5,896 bases of DNA from Oscillospiraceae bacterium (GTDB taxonomy: Bacteria > Bacillota > Clostridia > Oscillospirales > Acutalibacteraceae). Position numbers and translations under genes: made by a program. Below the pieces are notes generated by a model. It saw only the letters and a list, made by a program, of their open reading frames with translations, searched no databases and was not told the origin of the DNA. Location: positions 1 through 5,896 of the forward strand of contig JAITBA010000130.1 in the NCBI GenBank assembly GCA_031283835.1, read 5' to 3'. Each line of letters begins with the position of its first letter. Position 1 is the first letter of the stretch. This document shows positions 1-5,280 of the stretch, piece by piece.

Positions 1-1
1 T

Positions 2-256
2 CTCATTGTGCACATGATCCGCACGCAAAAGCTGCCCTTCCTCCAAAGCCGGGCCGCGTGGCCGCTGATTATTTCCACCATTTTGGTGGGGCTTATTGCG
101 CTGGTGTTTGTGTTCACAAGCTTCACCGCCGGGCTTGATTTTGCCCGTCTGCCCCTGTTCTACTTGCCCTTCCTGGCGCTCCTCCTGCTCGGCTATTGCA
201 CTGCCGTCCAACTCTTCAAAGCCATCTATGTCCGCAAATTCCATGAATGGCTCTAG
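2..256 (+). CDS. mgtA: Magnesium-translocating P-type ATPase, C-terminal end (5' partial)
   Basis: Only the last 84 codons are in the window; the frame is open to the left edge and reads LIVHMIRTQKLPFLQSRA before two hydrophobic stretches. The LIVHMIRT...PF.QS.A.WPL pattern and the closing Y.RKFHEWL tail closely follow the end of MgtA/MgtB-type ATPases (P-type ATPase class that imports Mg2+ across the cytoplasmic membrane). The two hydrophobic segments (about visible residues 21-42 and 49-75) correspond to the last two membrane helices. The catalytic DKTGT loop and nucleotide-binding domain lie outside the window, so activity cannot be judged. MgtA and MgtB cannot be told apart from this tail. 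An internal GTG at position 8 could be mistaken for the start of a small protein, but family similarity runs through it. The gene ends in TAG and is followed by hairpin-forming sequence and a T-run. Confidence 0.88.
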   Translation, partial: LIVHMIRTQKLPFLQSRAAWPLIISTILVGLIALVFVFTSFTAGLDFARLPLFYLPFLALLLLGYCTAVQLFKAIYVRKFHEWL

Positions 257-305
257 GGTTCGTTGCGTGATTGCTTAACGACCCTCCAACAAAATCACTT
301 TTTTT
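255..305 (+). terminator. Possible terminator region after the Mg2+ ATPase gene
   Basis: Two overlapping hairpins can form. Hairpin A pairs 255-264 (AGGGTTCGTT) with 277-285 (AACGACCCT), nine base pairs with one bulged T, but is separated from the T-run by 13 bases. Hairpin B pairs 267-272 (GTGATT) with 293-298 (AATCAC), only six pairs around a 20-base loop, but is followed directly by seven T residues (299-305). The arms are mutually exclusive because the 5' arm of B lies in the loop of A. Neither is a textbook terminator, yet the location, between two convergent genes, suits one. No T-run follows on the minus strand, so it would act mainly on the plus-strand transcript. Confidence 0.4.
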
Positions 306-321
306 GGGCAGCTTTGTCTCC

Positions 322-474
322 TCACTGCTTTTTGTCCGGGCAGTGTTCCCTGTCTTGCGCCGAACGAAATTCTTCGTGCAAGGTGCACCAGTATTTGTTT
401 TCAAGAATATCCAGTTCGCCATAAACACAATCTTCGCACTCGCGGTTGATGAACAAATCGTAGACAAGACCCAT
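322..474 (-). CDS. Small four-cysteine protein, 50 aa, function unknown
   Basis: The minus strand encodes a 50-residue protein starting MGLVYDLFINRECEDCVYGE and ending DREHCPDKKQ. It is supported by a very strong ribosome site (AGGAGGTG, 479-486), an ATG start at 474 and a near-perfect promoter at 519-547, which together make it a much better gene than any overlapping frame. Cysteines fall at residues 13, 16, 30 and 45 (C-x2-C-x13-C-x14-C), with histidines at 33 and 44, a pattern that could bind zinc. It is acidic, soluble, without signal peptide or membrane segment. I do not recognise a named family. It lies downstream of the PucR-type gene on the same strand with no terminator between them, so it may also receive read-through, and it converges on the Mg2+ ATPase gene. 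No T-run terminator is visible after its stop. Confidence 0.8.
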   Translation of the reverse strand: MGLVYDLFINRECEDCVYGELDILENKYWCTLHEEFRSAQDREHCPDKKQ

Positions 475-478
475 GGGG

Positions 479-486
479 CACCTCCT
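479..486 (-). promoter_or_regulatory. Strong ribosome binding site of the 50-aa gene
   Basis: AGGAGGTG on the minus strand, ending 4 bases before the ATG at 474 (6 bases from the AGGAGG core). It is an eight-base complement to the 16S rRNA tail and decides both the frame and the start of this short gene. Confidence 0.85.
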
Positions 487-518
487 ATGCGCGGTGACAA
501 TGTTTCGTTTCTGGGTCT

Positions 519-547
519 ATTATAGCTAATTCCTCCATGATTGTCAA
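519..547 (-). promoter_or_regulatory. Consensus vegetative promoter for the 50-aa gene
   Basis: On the minus strand, TTGACA (542-547) and TATAAT (519-524) are both perfect consensus hexamers separated by exactly 17 bases. Transcription should start near 512, giving a leader of roughly 38 bases before the ATG at 474. The promoter sits immediately downstream of the stop codon of the PucR-type gene (553), so the small gene has its own strong, probably constitutive, transcription. No operator-like repeat is obvious around it. Confidence 0.9.
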
Positions 548-552
548 GGGAA

Positions 553-1740
553 TTATTGCTCCCCCATGCAAGCCAGCGCCTTGAACGAAATCGCCAGGCT
601 CAAAAGCAGGTTGCCGTCGTCCCAGTCAATTTCATAAGTTTCTTGCAATCGGCGCAAGCGGCGGCGCAGGGTTTCGCGGCTGATGCCCAGCTGCTCGCAG
701 GTGCGGCGCGTGTTTTTTGCGTGCAGCAAATAGGTTTGCAGCAACAAGCTCTCTTCGCTGTCCAGCAGCGCAACAATGGGGTTGCACAAACCCTGCACCT
801 CCGTCGTGTCTTTGATACTGTCCAAAAAGCAATCCAGCCGAAAATCGTCATATTTGAAGATACGACGCGGGCCGGCGCGGCACATGCCATGGTTCAGCGC
901 CGCCATGGCCTGCCGGTAGGCCCCGCGCAACGCGAACACATCCTGAAAGCTGTCGCTGAGACCCGCAAAAATGTGGTAACGCAGAAAAAACGCATCCAAC
1001 GCCTGCAAGTCTGTGTGCACACGCAGCAGCGGCGCGTCTGTGCTGAACAGCATCACAATATTATTGAGATAAATAAAATATTTAAAATCGTTTTGCAGGC
1101 TGGCAAACAGGTCGCGCAGATAGGCCAAATGCGACAGTGTGTGCTCATATTGCGAAATATCGGCCACCGCCACATATAAATTGGACTTTAAGTTCCGGCA
1201 AAGGGCCTCCACCTGGCCGCATAGGCGCGCTTTGTTGGGGTGCGGGTCAAGCAGCTCGCTGATGAAGGCGTCGTGAAACACACGTTCCCGAATATGATAA
1301 GACGGGTTCTCTTGCATTTCGCGGCCCAGCTGTGCGCAAAACGTCTCAATCAGGGCAAAGTCGCCCTGTGCAAAGGGTTTGCGGCACGCCACCACCGCAA
1401 TGCTGCCCAGTTGGATGCCACTGCCGTCGAAAATTTTTCCGCAAGCCCGGTCGTAGGGCACGCTGCTTTCCCGCAAAAGCGCCACTACATCGCTTTCTGC
1501 CACCGCCTGAATAAAATGCGCTCTGTTAAAAAAATCGACTGTTTCGTGCGGAAACATGCCCTTTTCTAGCAACTCGTTCCACAGCGCGTCGTCCGTCACG
1601 GGGTTTTGTGTTGAAGCCAGCAAGTTGTAGCTGGTGTCGATTAGCGCAATGGGGTTGCCCAACTGCCGGTACGCCCGGTTTAAAATGTGATACACCCCGG
1701 TGCCCGGTTCCAGCCGGTGCGTGTCGTGTTCTTTTTTCAT
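553..1740 (-). CDS. PucR/CdaR-type transcriptional regulator
   Basis: The product is a predicted cytoplasmic DNA-binding regulator of 395 residues. The C-terminal part (about residues 333-372, LLQTYLLHAKNTRRTCEQLG followed by ISRETLRRRLRRLQETYEID) matches the PucR C-terminal helix-turn-helix, in which LL.T...Y......ta..L.ih..TL.yRL.ri is typical. Residues 1-130 resemble a GAF/PAS-like ligand-sensing domain, and the middle (about 180-290) fits the divergent GGDEF-like region of CdaR proteins; both domain calls are by pattern and less certain. The open frame runs further upstream to 1956, but the ATG at 1740 is preferred: it overlaps the TetR stop as ATGA and has AGAGG 8-12 bases upstream. The longer version would lie entirely over the TetR gene and starts with low-complexity sequence. 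PucR/CdaR proteins usually activate purine, sugar-acid or amino-acid catabolism genes; the ligand here is unknown. Confidence 0.85.
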   Translation of the reverse strand: MKKEHDTHRLEPGTGVYHILNRAYRQLGNPIALIDTSYNLLASTQNPVTDDALWNELLEKGMFPHETVDFFNRAHFIQAVAESDVVALLRESSVPYDRACGKIFDGSGIQLGSIAVVACRKPFAQGDFALIETFCAQLGREMQENPSYHIRERVFHDAFISELLDPHPNKARLCGQVEALCRNLKSNLYVAVADISQYEHTLSHLAYLRDLFASLQNDFKYFIYLNNIVMLFSTDAPLLRVHTDLQALDAFFLRYHIFAGLSDSFQDVFALRGAYRQAMAALNHGMCRAGPRRIFKYDDFRLDCFLDSIKDTTEVQGLCNPIVALLDSEESLLLQTYLLHAKNTRRTCEQLGISRETLRRRLRRLQETYEIDWDDGNLLLSLAISFKALACMGEQ

Positions 1741-2309
1741 GCGCGGTTCCTCTTTTCGTCCCAATCCATAATAGCCCGCATTAAGTTGTGCAAATATTCC
1801 GCAACACTGCGCACCTCCAACACAGGTTTGTTGGCCGCGTGCCACAGCATAAGGTGCACCAACCCGCCGCTGCAAAACGCCGAAAGCAGCTGGTGTTCGG
1901 CGCTCATGCGGTTTTGCCGCTGCTCCGCCTCCGAAAGAGCGATGTTGGGCACGCAAGCCTGGAACAGAATCTCCAGCAGCTCCCCGTTGGCGTTTTGTGC
2001 CAGGTTTGCGAGGGCGTTCTCGTTCGCGCCGATATACGCGTCCATTTCGGCATAGGAACGGCTTTTGGCCGCCCGCAAAAACTGCTGTGTCACCTGTTCC
2101 CGAATATCTGCCAGACAGGTGCGCAGCAAGTCATATTTATCCGCAAAATGCGTATAAAACGCCGCCCGGCTCACCAGCGCCTCGTTGCACAAATCGTTCA
2201 CGGTGATTTTTTCAAAACGCCGCGTGCGCAGCAAGGCAAACATTGCGCCCTTCAGCGCCTTTTGCGTTTTTAACACACGAATATCTTCCCGCCGGAAGTT
2301 CCCGGGCAT
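1737..2309 (-). CDS. TetR/AcrR-family transcriptional regulator
   Basis: The 190-residue product has a TetR N-terminal DNA-binding domain: residues about 14-63 include LKGAMFALLRTRRFEKITVNDLCNEALVSRAAFYTHFADKYDLL, where ITV.dlc..A.VSRaaFY.HF.dK.dLl is the hallmark helix-turn-helix and following helix. The rest is a helical, ligand-binding-type domain that does not identify the effector; membership in a C-terminal subfamily is not clear. The start is taken as ATG at 2309, behind a purine-rich AGAGGGGGAAGGG. An in-frame TTG at 2339 and GTG at 2333 would extend it by up to 10 residues. A GGAGGTGA at 2331-2338 sits too far upstream for the chosen ATG. The gene is first in a two-gene unit with the PucR-type regulator, overlapping it by four bases, and is divergent from the peptidase-symporter run, the usual position for a local repressor. 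Confidence 0.9.
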   Translation of the reverse strand: MPGNFRREDIRVLKTQKALKGAMFALLRTRRFEKITVNDLCNEALVSRAAFYTHFADKYDLLRTCLADIREQVTQQFLRAAKSRSYAEMDAYIGANENALANLAQNANGELLEILFQACVPNIALSEAEQRQNRMSAEHQLLSAFCSGGLVHLMLWHAANKPVLEVRSVAEYLHNLMRAIMDWDEKRNRA

Positions 2310-2349
2310 ACCCTTCCCCCTCTTGTGATTCACCTCCAATTTTTATGAG

Positions 2350-2376
2350 AAAAACCGGGCGTGTATGCGCCGCCCG
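2350..2376 (-). terminator. Terminator-like hairpin in the tetR-type leader
   Basis: Arms 2356-2361 (CGGGCG) and 2371-2376 (CGCCCG) form a perfect six-pair, all-GC stem with a nine-base loop. Read on the minus strand it is followed by G and five T residues (complement of 2350-2354). It lies 40 bases upstream of the regulator's ATG, inside its likely leader, with no minus-strand gene behind it in the window. It could attenuate the regulator transcript or block antisense transcription. An alternative register pairs 2358-2361 with 2368-2371. The T-run is short, so confidence is moderate. Confidence 0.45.
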
Positions 2377-2424
2377 CGCAGACAAAACCACAAAAAACGT
2401 CCATTAACTTTCTTGATTGAACCC

Positions 2425-2453
2425 TTGACATTCTCCGCAAATCATGTTATACT
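2425..2453 (+). promoter_or_regulatory. Near-consensus promoter for the peptidase-symporter run
   Basis: TTGACA (2425-2430, perfect) and TATACT (2448-2453, five of six) are spaced by 17 bases. The -10 is preceded by TGT (2445-2447), an extended -10 element. Transcription should start near 2460, leaving a leader of about 110 bases before the ATG at 2569. The start point lies inside a cluster of inverted half-sites (2441-2490), which implies repression of an intrinsically strong promoter. Confidence 0.88.
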
Positions 2454-2490
2454 TTAATCATATCTACTCTCTATGATTAGTATGATATGA
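2441..2490. promoter_or_regulatory. Putative operator: cluster of ATCAT/ATGAT half-sites
   Basis: TAATCAT (2455-2461) and ATGATTA (2473-2479) form a perfect 7-bp inverted repeat with an 11-base centre. TCATATC (2458-2464) and GATATGA (2484-2490) form a second perfect 7-bp inverted repeat with 19 bases between. The core pentamer occurs as ATCAT at 2441 and 2457 and as ATGAT at 2473 and 2482, the first three starting exactly 16 bases apart. The cluster covers the -10 and first 25-30 transcribed bases of the plus-strand promoter. The best candidate binder is the divergent TetR-type protein, with the PucR-type protein as the alternative; both are inference. Confidence 0.55.
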
Positions 2491-2554
2491 AAAAACAGGA
2501 GAACGCGCAGCCCTGGAGCCCCCAGCGGAATAGTGGATCTAAATTTTATCAATC

Positions 2555-2560
2555 AAGGAG
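2555..2560 (+). promoter_or_regulatory. Ribosome binding site fixing the M28 peptidase start
   Basis: AAGGAG lies eight bases upstream of ATG 2569. It overrules the in-frame GTG at 2533, which has no comparable site, and so shortens the frame by 12 codons. Confidence 0.8.
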
Positions 2561-2568
2561 ATGGCAGC

Positions 2569-3528
2569 ATGTTAGAGCAACTCAAGCAAGACTTATGTGG
2601 CAATACGCAGTTTCGGGTTCGGCGCAGCCCCGACGTAAAGAGGGAATTTTTTGGCTATGTTGGTGCGTTTTTAAACGAGCGTGGCTGGCAGGGCCGCCCC
2701 GACGGCGATTTTAAGCAAGTCACCAACCTAATTTTTGGCGACGAGCGGAAAGCGAAAGTCCTCATCACCGCGCACTACGACACCCCAAAAACCGGCTACA
2801 CCGCGCCCAATTTTTATGTTACGAACGACCGCGGCTATGCGGCGGACTGGGTGATTGGCGCGGGAATTTTGACAGCCGTGTTCGGCGGGGCGACAGCGGC
2901 CTACAAAACCGCCAAGCATTTTAAACAAAATGGCTGGCCCTATGCCGCCGGCTGGCTTGGTCTTATGGCTGCCTACACCGCCGCCAGCTTCACCATCGAC
3001 AACAAGTTTAATTTTAACGACAACACAAGCGGCTGCATTGCGCTGCTGGGCATTGCCGATTGGGTCGCAAAAAACCGGCCCGAGCTGCGCGATCAAATTG
3101 CCATTGTCTTCTTTGACCAGGAAGAAAGCGGCCTGCGCGGCTCAAAAAAATTTAACAAGGCGTTGTTGTCGAGCCTTGCGCCGGAAGTGCTTTCGCAAAA
3201 GTTGCTGCTCAATTTTGATTGCGTCGGTGGGCGCGACTCCCTCTTCCGGCTCTACACCAACACCCCGGAAGGCCTTGCCATTGCACGAAAGGTGCGCGCG
3301 CATTCTGACCGCGCGGATTTTTTAACCTACCAGACCAACCACTTCCCGTCCGACTCCAGCTCCTTCAAGGCATTCCCGGCTCTCTCGTTTATCTCCGTAA
3401 AAAACAGCCCCCTGCCCGGCCTAGAAAAACTCAGTGATACCCATTCCAAGCGCGACAATTTTTTGGATACGGCCATGGTGCGGGAATATATCGATCTGAC
3501 CGCGGCCTTTTTGGGGGAATACCTCTGA
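2569..3528 (+). CDS. M28-family zinc peptidase with hydrophobic insertion
   Basis: The 319-residue product carries the metal-ligand series of M28 (aminopeptidase-type) peptidases: HYDTP (H69, with D71), NDNTSG (bridging D151), FFDQEESGLRGS (E185/E186, catalytic base and ligand), LNFDCVGG (D217) and SDTHSKRD (H292). All expected positions are present, so an active di-zinc exopeptidase is plausible; the substrate is not identifiable. There is no N-terminal signal peptide. Between the first ligand and D151 is a long insertion with two hydrophobic stretches, about residues 92-112 (WVIGAGILTAVFGGATAAY) and 124-142 (PYAAGWLGLMAAYTAASF), suggesting a membrane hairpin with the catalytic domain on one face, probably cytoplasmic. 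It is first gene behind the promoter at 2425-2453; no terminator separates it from the microprotein and symporter genes, so it probably heads an operon. Alternative: a membrane-associated peptide or amidohydrolase of the same fold. Confidence 0.87.
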   Translation: MLEQLKQDLCGNTQFRVRRSPDVKREFFGYVGAFLNERGWQGRPDGDFKQVTNLIFGDERKAKVLITAHYDTPKTGYTAPNFYVTNDRGYAADWVIGAGILTAVFGGATAAYKTAKHFKQNGWPYAAGWLGLMAAYTAASFTIDNKFNFNDNTSGCIALLGIADWVAKNRPELRDQIAIVFFDQEESGLRGSKKFNKALLSSLAPEVLSQKLLLNFDCVGGRDSLFRLYTNTPEGLAIARKVRAHSDRADFLTYQTNHFPSDSSSFKAFPALSFISVKNSPLPGLEKLSDTHSKRDNFLDTAMVREYIDLTAAFLGEYL

Positions 3529-3560
3529 GAAGGCAAAAAGCGGCCAACCAAATACGGTTC

Positions 3561-3572
3561 GTTGTGAACAAC
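3561..3572. repeat. Short palindrome GTTGT-GA-ACAAC before the microprotein gene
   Basis: A 5-bp perfect inverted repeat with a two-base centre, flanked by TTC upstream and ACGACG downstream, in the 76-base gap between the peptidase and the microprotein. It could be a regulatory site or chance; no convincing promoter accompanies it. Confidence 0.25.
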
Positions 3573-3594
3573 ACGACGATCATTACAGCGGATT

Positions 3595-3600
3595 GAGGTG
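3595..3600 (+). promoter_or_regulatory. Ribosome binding site of the 37-aa membrane protein
   Basis: GAGGTG, four bases before the GTG at 3605 (AGG core six bases away). It supports GTG 3605 over the in-frame TTG at 3593, which lies within the site. Confidence 0.6.
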
Positions 3601-3604
3601 CGGT

Positions 3605-3718
3605 GTGGACAACGAAAAAAGATTCAGCAAAACAGCGCTGCTGCTCTACGGGCTGCTTTGGGCGGTTGCAATCCTCGTCAGCATCGTTGTGTTCAAAGCC
3701 ATTCAACATCCAATTTAG
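3605..3718 (+). CDS. Single-pass membrane microprotein, 37 aa
   Basis: A short GTG-started frame encodes a charged N-terminus (MDNEKRFSK), one hydrophobic helix of about 20-21 residues (TALLLYGLLWAVAILVSIVVF, residues 10-30) and a short tail KAIQHPI. The basic residues before the helix and the lack of a cleavage site suggest an N-in single-pass protein of the cytoplasmic membrane. GAGGTG at 3595-3600 is a plausible ribosome site. It ends in TAG nine bases before the symporter's ATG and follows the peptidase by 76 bases, so it is probably co-transcribed and could be translated together with the symporter. I recognise no family. By analogy with known transporter-associated small proteins (AcrZ, SgrT) it may modulate the symporter, but that is inference. 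Overlapping longer frames here (from 3598 and 3603) lack its clean helix and run into the symporter gene. Confidence 0.65.
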   Translation: MDNEKRFSKTALLLYGLLWAVAILVSIVVFKAIQHPI

Positions 3719-3727
3719 GGGGTACGC

Positions 3728-5230
3728 ATGCACGAAAAAAAAGGCAAGCTCGCACACACAGGGCGTATGCTCAGCTACGCCGCAGGCTACATGCTTGGCG
3801 GCGGCAGCCAGCAAATCACCTCCATGTATTACATGAACTTTTTGATGTTTGCGGTGGGGCTGCCGCCGCTGTTGGCGGGCCTTGTCACAGGCGTTTCGAA
3901 GGTTTGGGACGGCGTGATTGACCCGGTGCTGGGCCTCTTGGTTGACCGCACCAAAACGCGCTTGGGCGCTTGCCGCCCCTGGCTGCTAGCCAGTGCCCTG
4001 CCGGTGCTAATCACCTATTACATGCTCTGGAACAGCTTTGGCATTGCGTCGCTGGCGGGCAAGTTTGTGTATTTTCTTGTGGTTTGCATCCTGTTCAGCA
4101 CAGCTTCCAGCCTCGGCATTGTGCCCTATGAAGCACTGCTGCCCCGCATGGTAGGAAGCTACGACGAGCGCACCGATTATTCTGTTTTGAAGGCATTGTT
4201 TGCGGGCATGGCCAGCGCCGGGTCCATTTGGCTGTTCGAAGCGATGATCCCCGCAAAACAGGCAACGGATTACGCGGGTCTGCTGCCAAATTTCCGACGC
4301 ATGGGCTTTGTGCTGGGGCTGGTGTTTGCGGCGGCCCCTCTCGTCACGTTTTTTGGTTCGCGGGAACGCCCAAAGTTCCTGGTTGCGGCGCCCCTGCGGC
4401 TTTCCGGCGTGTTCGGGCAATACCGCGATCTGCTGCGTTCCCGGGTATATCGCCGGGCGCTGCTTTTGAACCTGTTGGGCATGTTCGTCTCTTATTGCAG
4501 TTCCTCCACGGCGGTGATCTTCGTTTTGCTGGTGTATAGCAACCTGCGCTTTCGCGTGCCGTTGCTTGGCACAACAACTTTGGTGCTTCTTTCCATTAAC
4601 TGGGAAGGCGCATGGGAAATCATGGGCTTTTTTATGAGTACGCTGCTCATGAAGCGCTACAGCAAGCACACACCCCTGCGTCTGAGTTTTCCGTTGCACA
4701 TCCTCGGCAGCCTGATGCTTGTGTTTGTCACGGCAAAAACGCCCCTTTGGTTTTTCTTTGCGGCCATGATTGTTTCCGGCTTCGGCGCTTCCTGTATCCA
4801 GTTCATCCCCAGCACCCTCATGCCCGACCTGCCCGACGTGGACGAACTCATCTCGGGGCAGCAACGGGAGGGCAGCATGGCGGGTTTGCTGAATTTGGGG
4901 CGGCAAATTGTGCAGGGGCTTTCGTTTTTGGTCTGCGGCGCCGCGCTTTCGGCCTTTGGGCTCAACGAGCAAAATGCCACGCCCGAACTGGCCCAAGGCG
5001 GGCCTTTGGCAGCCGTAAAATTACTTTATGCCATCATTCCGGTGCTGTGCGGCATTGCCATGTGGCTGGTTTCTCGCAGATATCCCCTCACGCCGGAACG
5101 CCATGCGCTCATTCAGGAAAAAATTGCCAAAAAGCGTGAATTTGGCAAGGTTGAACTATCGCAGGAAGAACAGGCGGCGCTGGAGGCTGTGACGGGGCTA
5201 CCCTGTCACAGCTTATGGGTCAATTCTTAA
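3728..5230 (+). CDS. GPH-family glycoside/sugar:cation symporter
   Basis: The 500-residue polytopic membrane protein belongs to the glycoside-pentoside-hexuronide:cation symporters (MFS_2, relatives of MelB). Diagnostic sequence: WDGVIDPVLGLLVDRTKTRLG then ACRPWLL (residues 60-87), where D61 and D65 match the spaced aspartates that bind Na+/H+ in MelB; VPYEALLPRMVGSYDERTDYS (about 132-152), the loop after helix 4; and DELISGQQREGSMAGLLNLG (about 372-391) before helix 11. About twelve hydrophobic segments are present. It would import a sugar or glycoside driven by a cation gradient; the substrate cannot be read. The ATG at 3728 follows AGGGGG (3717-3722). It is slightly longer than typical (about 450-470), mainly through a hydrophilic C-terminal tail (residues 450-500). 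It sits at the end of the peptidase-microprotein run and is closed by the terminator at 5243-5277. Confidence 0.93.
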   Translation: MHEKKGKLAHTGRMLSYAAGYMLGGGSQQITSMYYMNFLMFAVGLPPLLAGLVTGVSKVWDGVIDPVLGLLVDRTKTRLGACRPWLLASALPVLITYYMLWNSFGIASLAGKFVYFLVVCILFSTASSLGIVPYEALLPRMVGSYDERTDYSVLKALFAGMASAGSIWLFEAMIPAKQATDYAGLLPNFRRMGFVLGLVFAAAPLVTFFGSRERPKFLVAAPLRLSGVFGQYRDLLRSRVYRRALLLNLLGMFVSYCSSSTAVIFVLLVYSNLRFRVPLLGTTTLVLLSINWEGAWEIMGFFMSTLLMKRYSKHTPLRLSFPLHILGSLMLVFVTAKTPLWFFFAAMIVSGFGASCIQFIPSTLMPDLPDVDELISGQQREGSMAGLLNLGRQIVQGLSFLVCGAALSAFGLNEQNATPELAQGGPLAAVKLLYAIIPVLCGIAMWLVSRRYPLTPERHALIQEKIAKKREFGKVELSQEEQAALEAVTGLPCHSLWVNS

Positions 5231-5242
5231 CGGGTTTATGAT

Positions 5243-5277
5243 AAAAAAACTACCGACACAAAGCCGGTAGTTTTTTT
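5243..5277. terminator. Bidirectional Rho-independent terminator
   Basis: Arms 5243-5255 (seven A then CTACCG) and 5265-5277 (CGGTAG then seven T) pair perfectly over 13 bp around a nine-base loop (5256-5264). The T-run serves the plus-strand symporter transcript; on the minus strand the complement of the A-run gives an equal T-run for the convergent GH16 gene, whose stop codon begins three bases beyond. One element therefore ends both transcripts. Confidence 0.92.
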
Positions 5278-5280
5278 GTG

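Noticed and set aside
8..256. A complete 82-aa small membrane protein starting at GTG 8
   Set aside because: The upstream codons continue the MgtA-type LIVHMIRT pattern and the frame is open to the window edge; this is the tail of a large ATPase.
216..500. 94-aa minus-strand frame overlapping the 50-aa gene
   Set aside because: It lacks a ribosome site at its start and has no family pattern; the AGGAGGTG and spacing fit the 50-aa frame.
541..1179. 212-aa plus-strand frame
   Set aside because: Antisense shadow of the PucR-type gene, rich in Q, A, R and V with no recognisable domain.
553..1956. Extended 467-aa version of the PucR-type regulator
   Set aside because: The extra 72 residues lie entirely over the TetR-type gene, look like out-of-frame translation, and ATG 1740 has an ATGA overlap and ribosome site.
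1788..2273. 161-aa plus-strand frame
   Set aside because: Antisense shadow of the TetR-type gene.
2341..2480. Minus-strand promoter for the TetR-type gene
   Set aside because: One must exist, but no pair of hexamers with acceptable match and spacing stands out, so none is annotated.
2487..2714. 75-aa frame starting at ATG 2487 in the peptidase leader
   Set aside because: No ribosome site, and it overlaps the M28 peptidase in another frame with R/W-rich sequence.
3562..3589. Possible promoter TTGTGA-N16-TACAGC before the microprotein
   Set aside because: Only four of six and three of six consensus matches, short spacer, and a start point almost on the GTG codon.
4007..4996. 329-aa minus-strand frame inside the symporter gene
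   Set aside because: Low-complexity H/Q/R-rich translation, no family pattern, no ribosome site; the symporter on the other strand is unmistakable.
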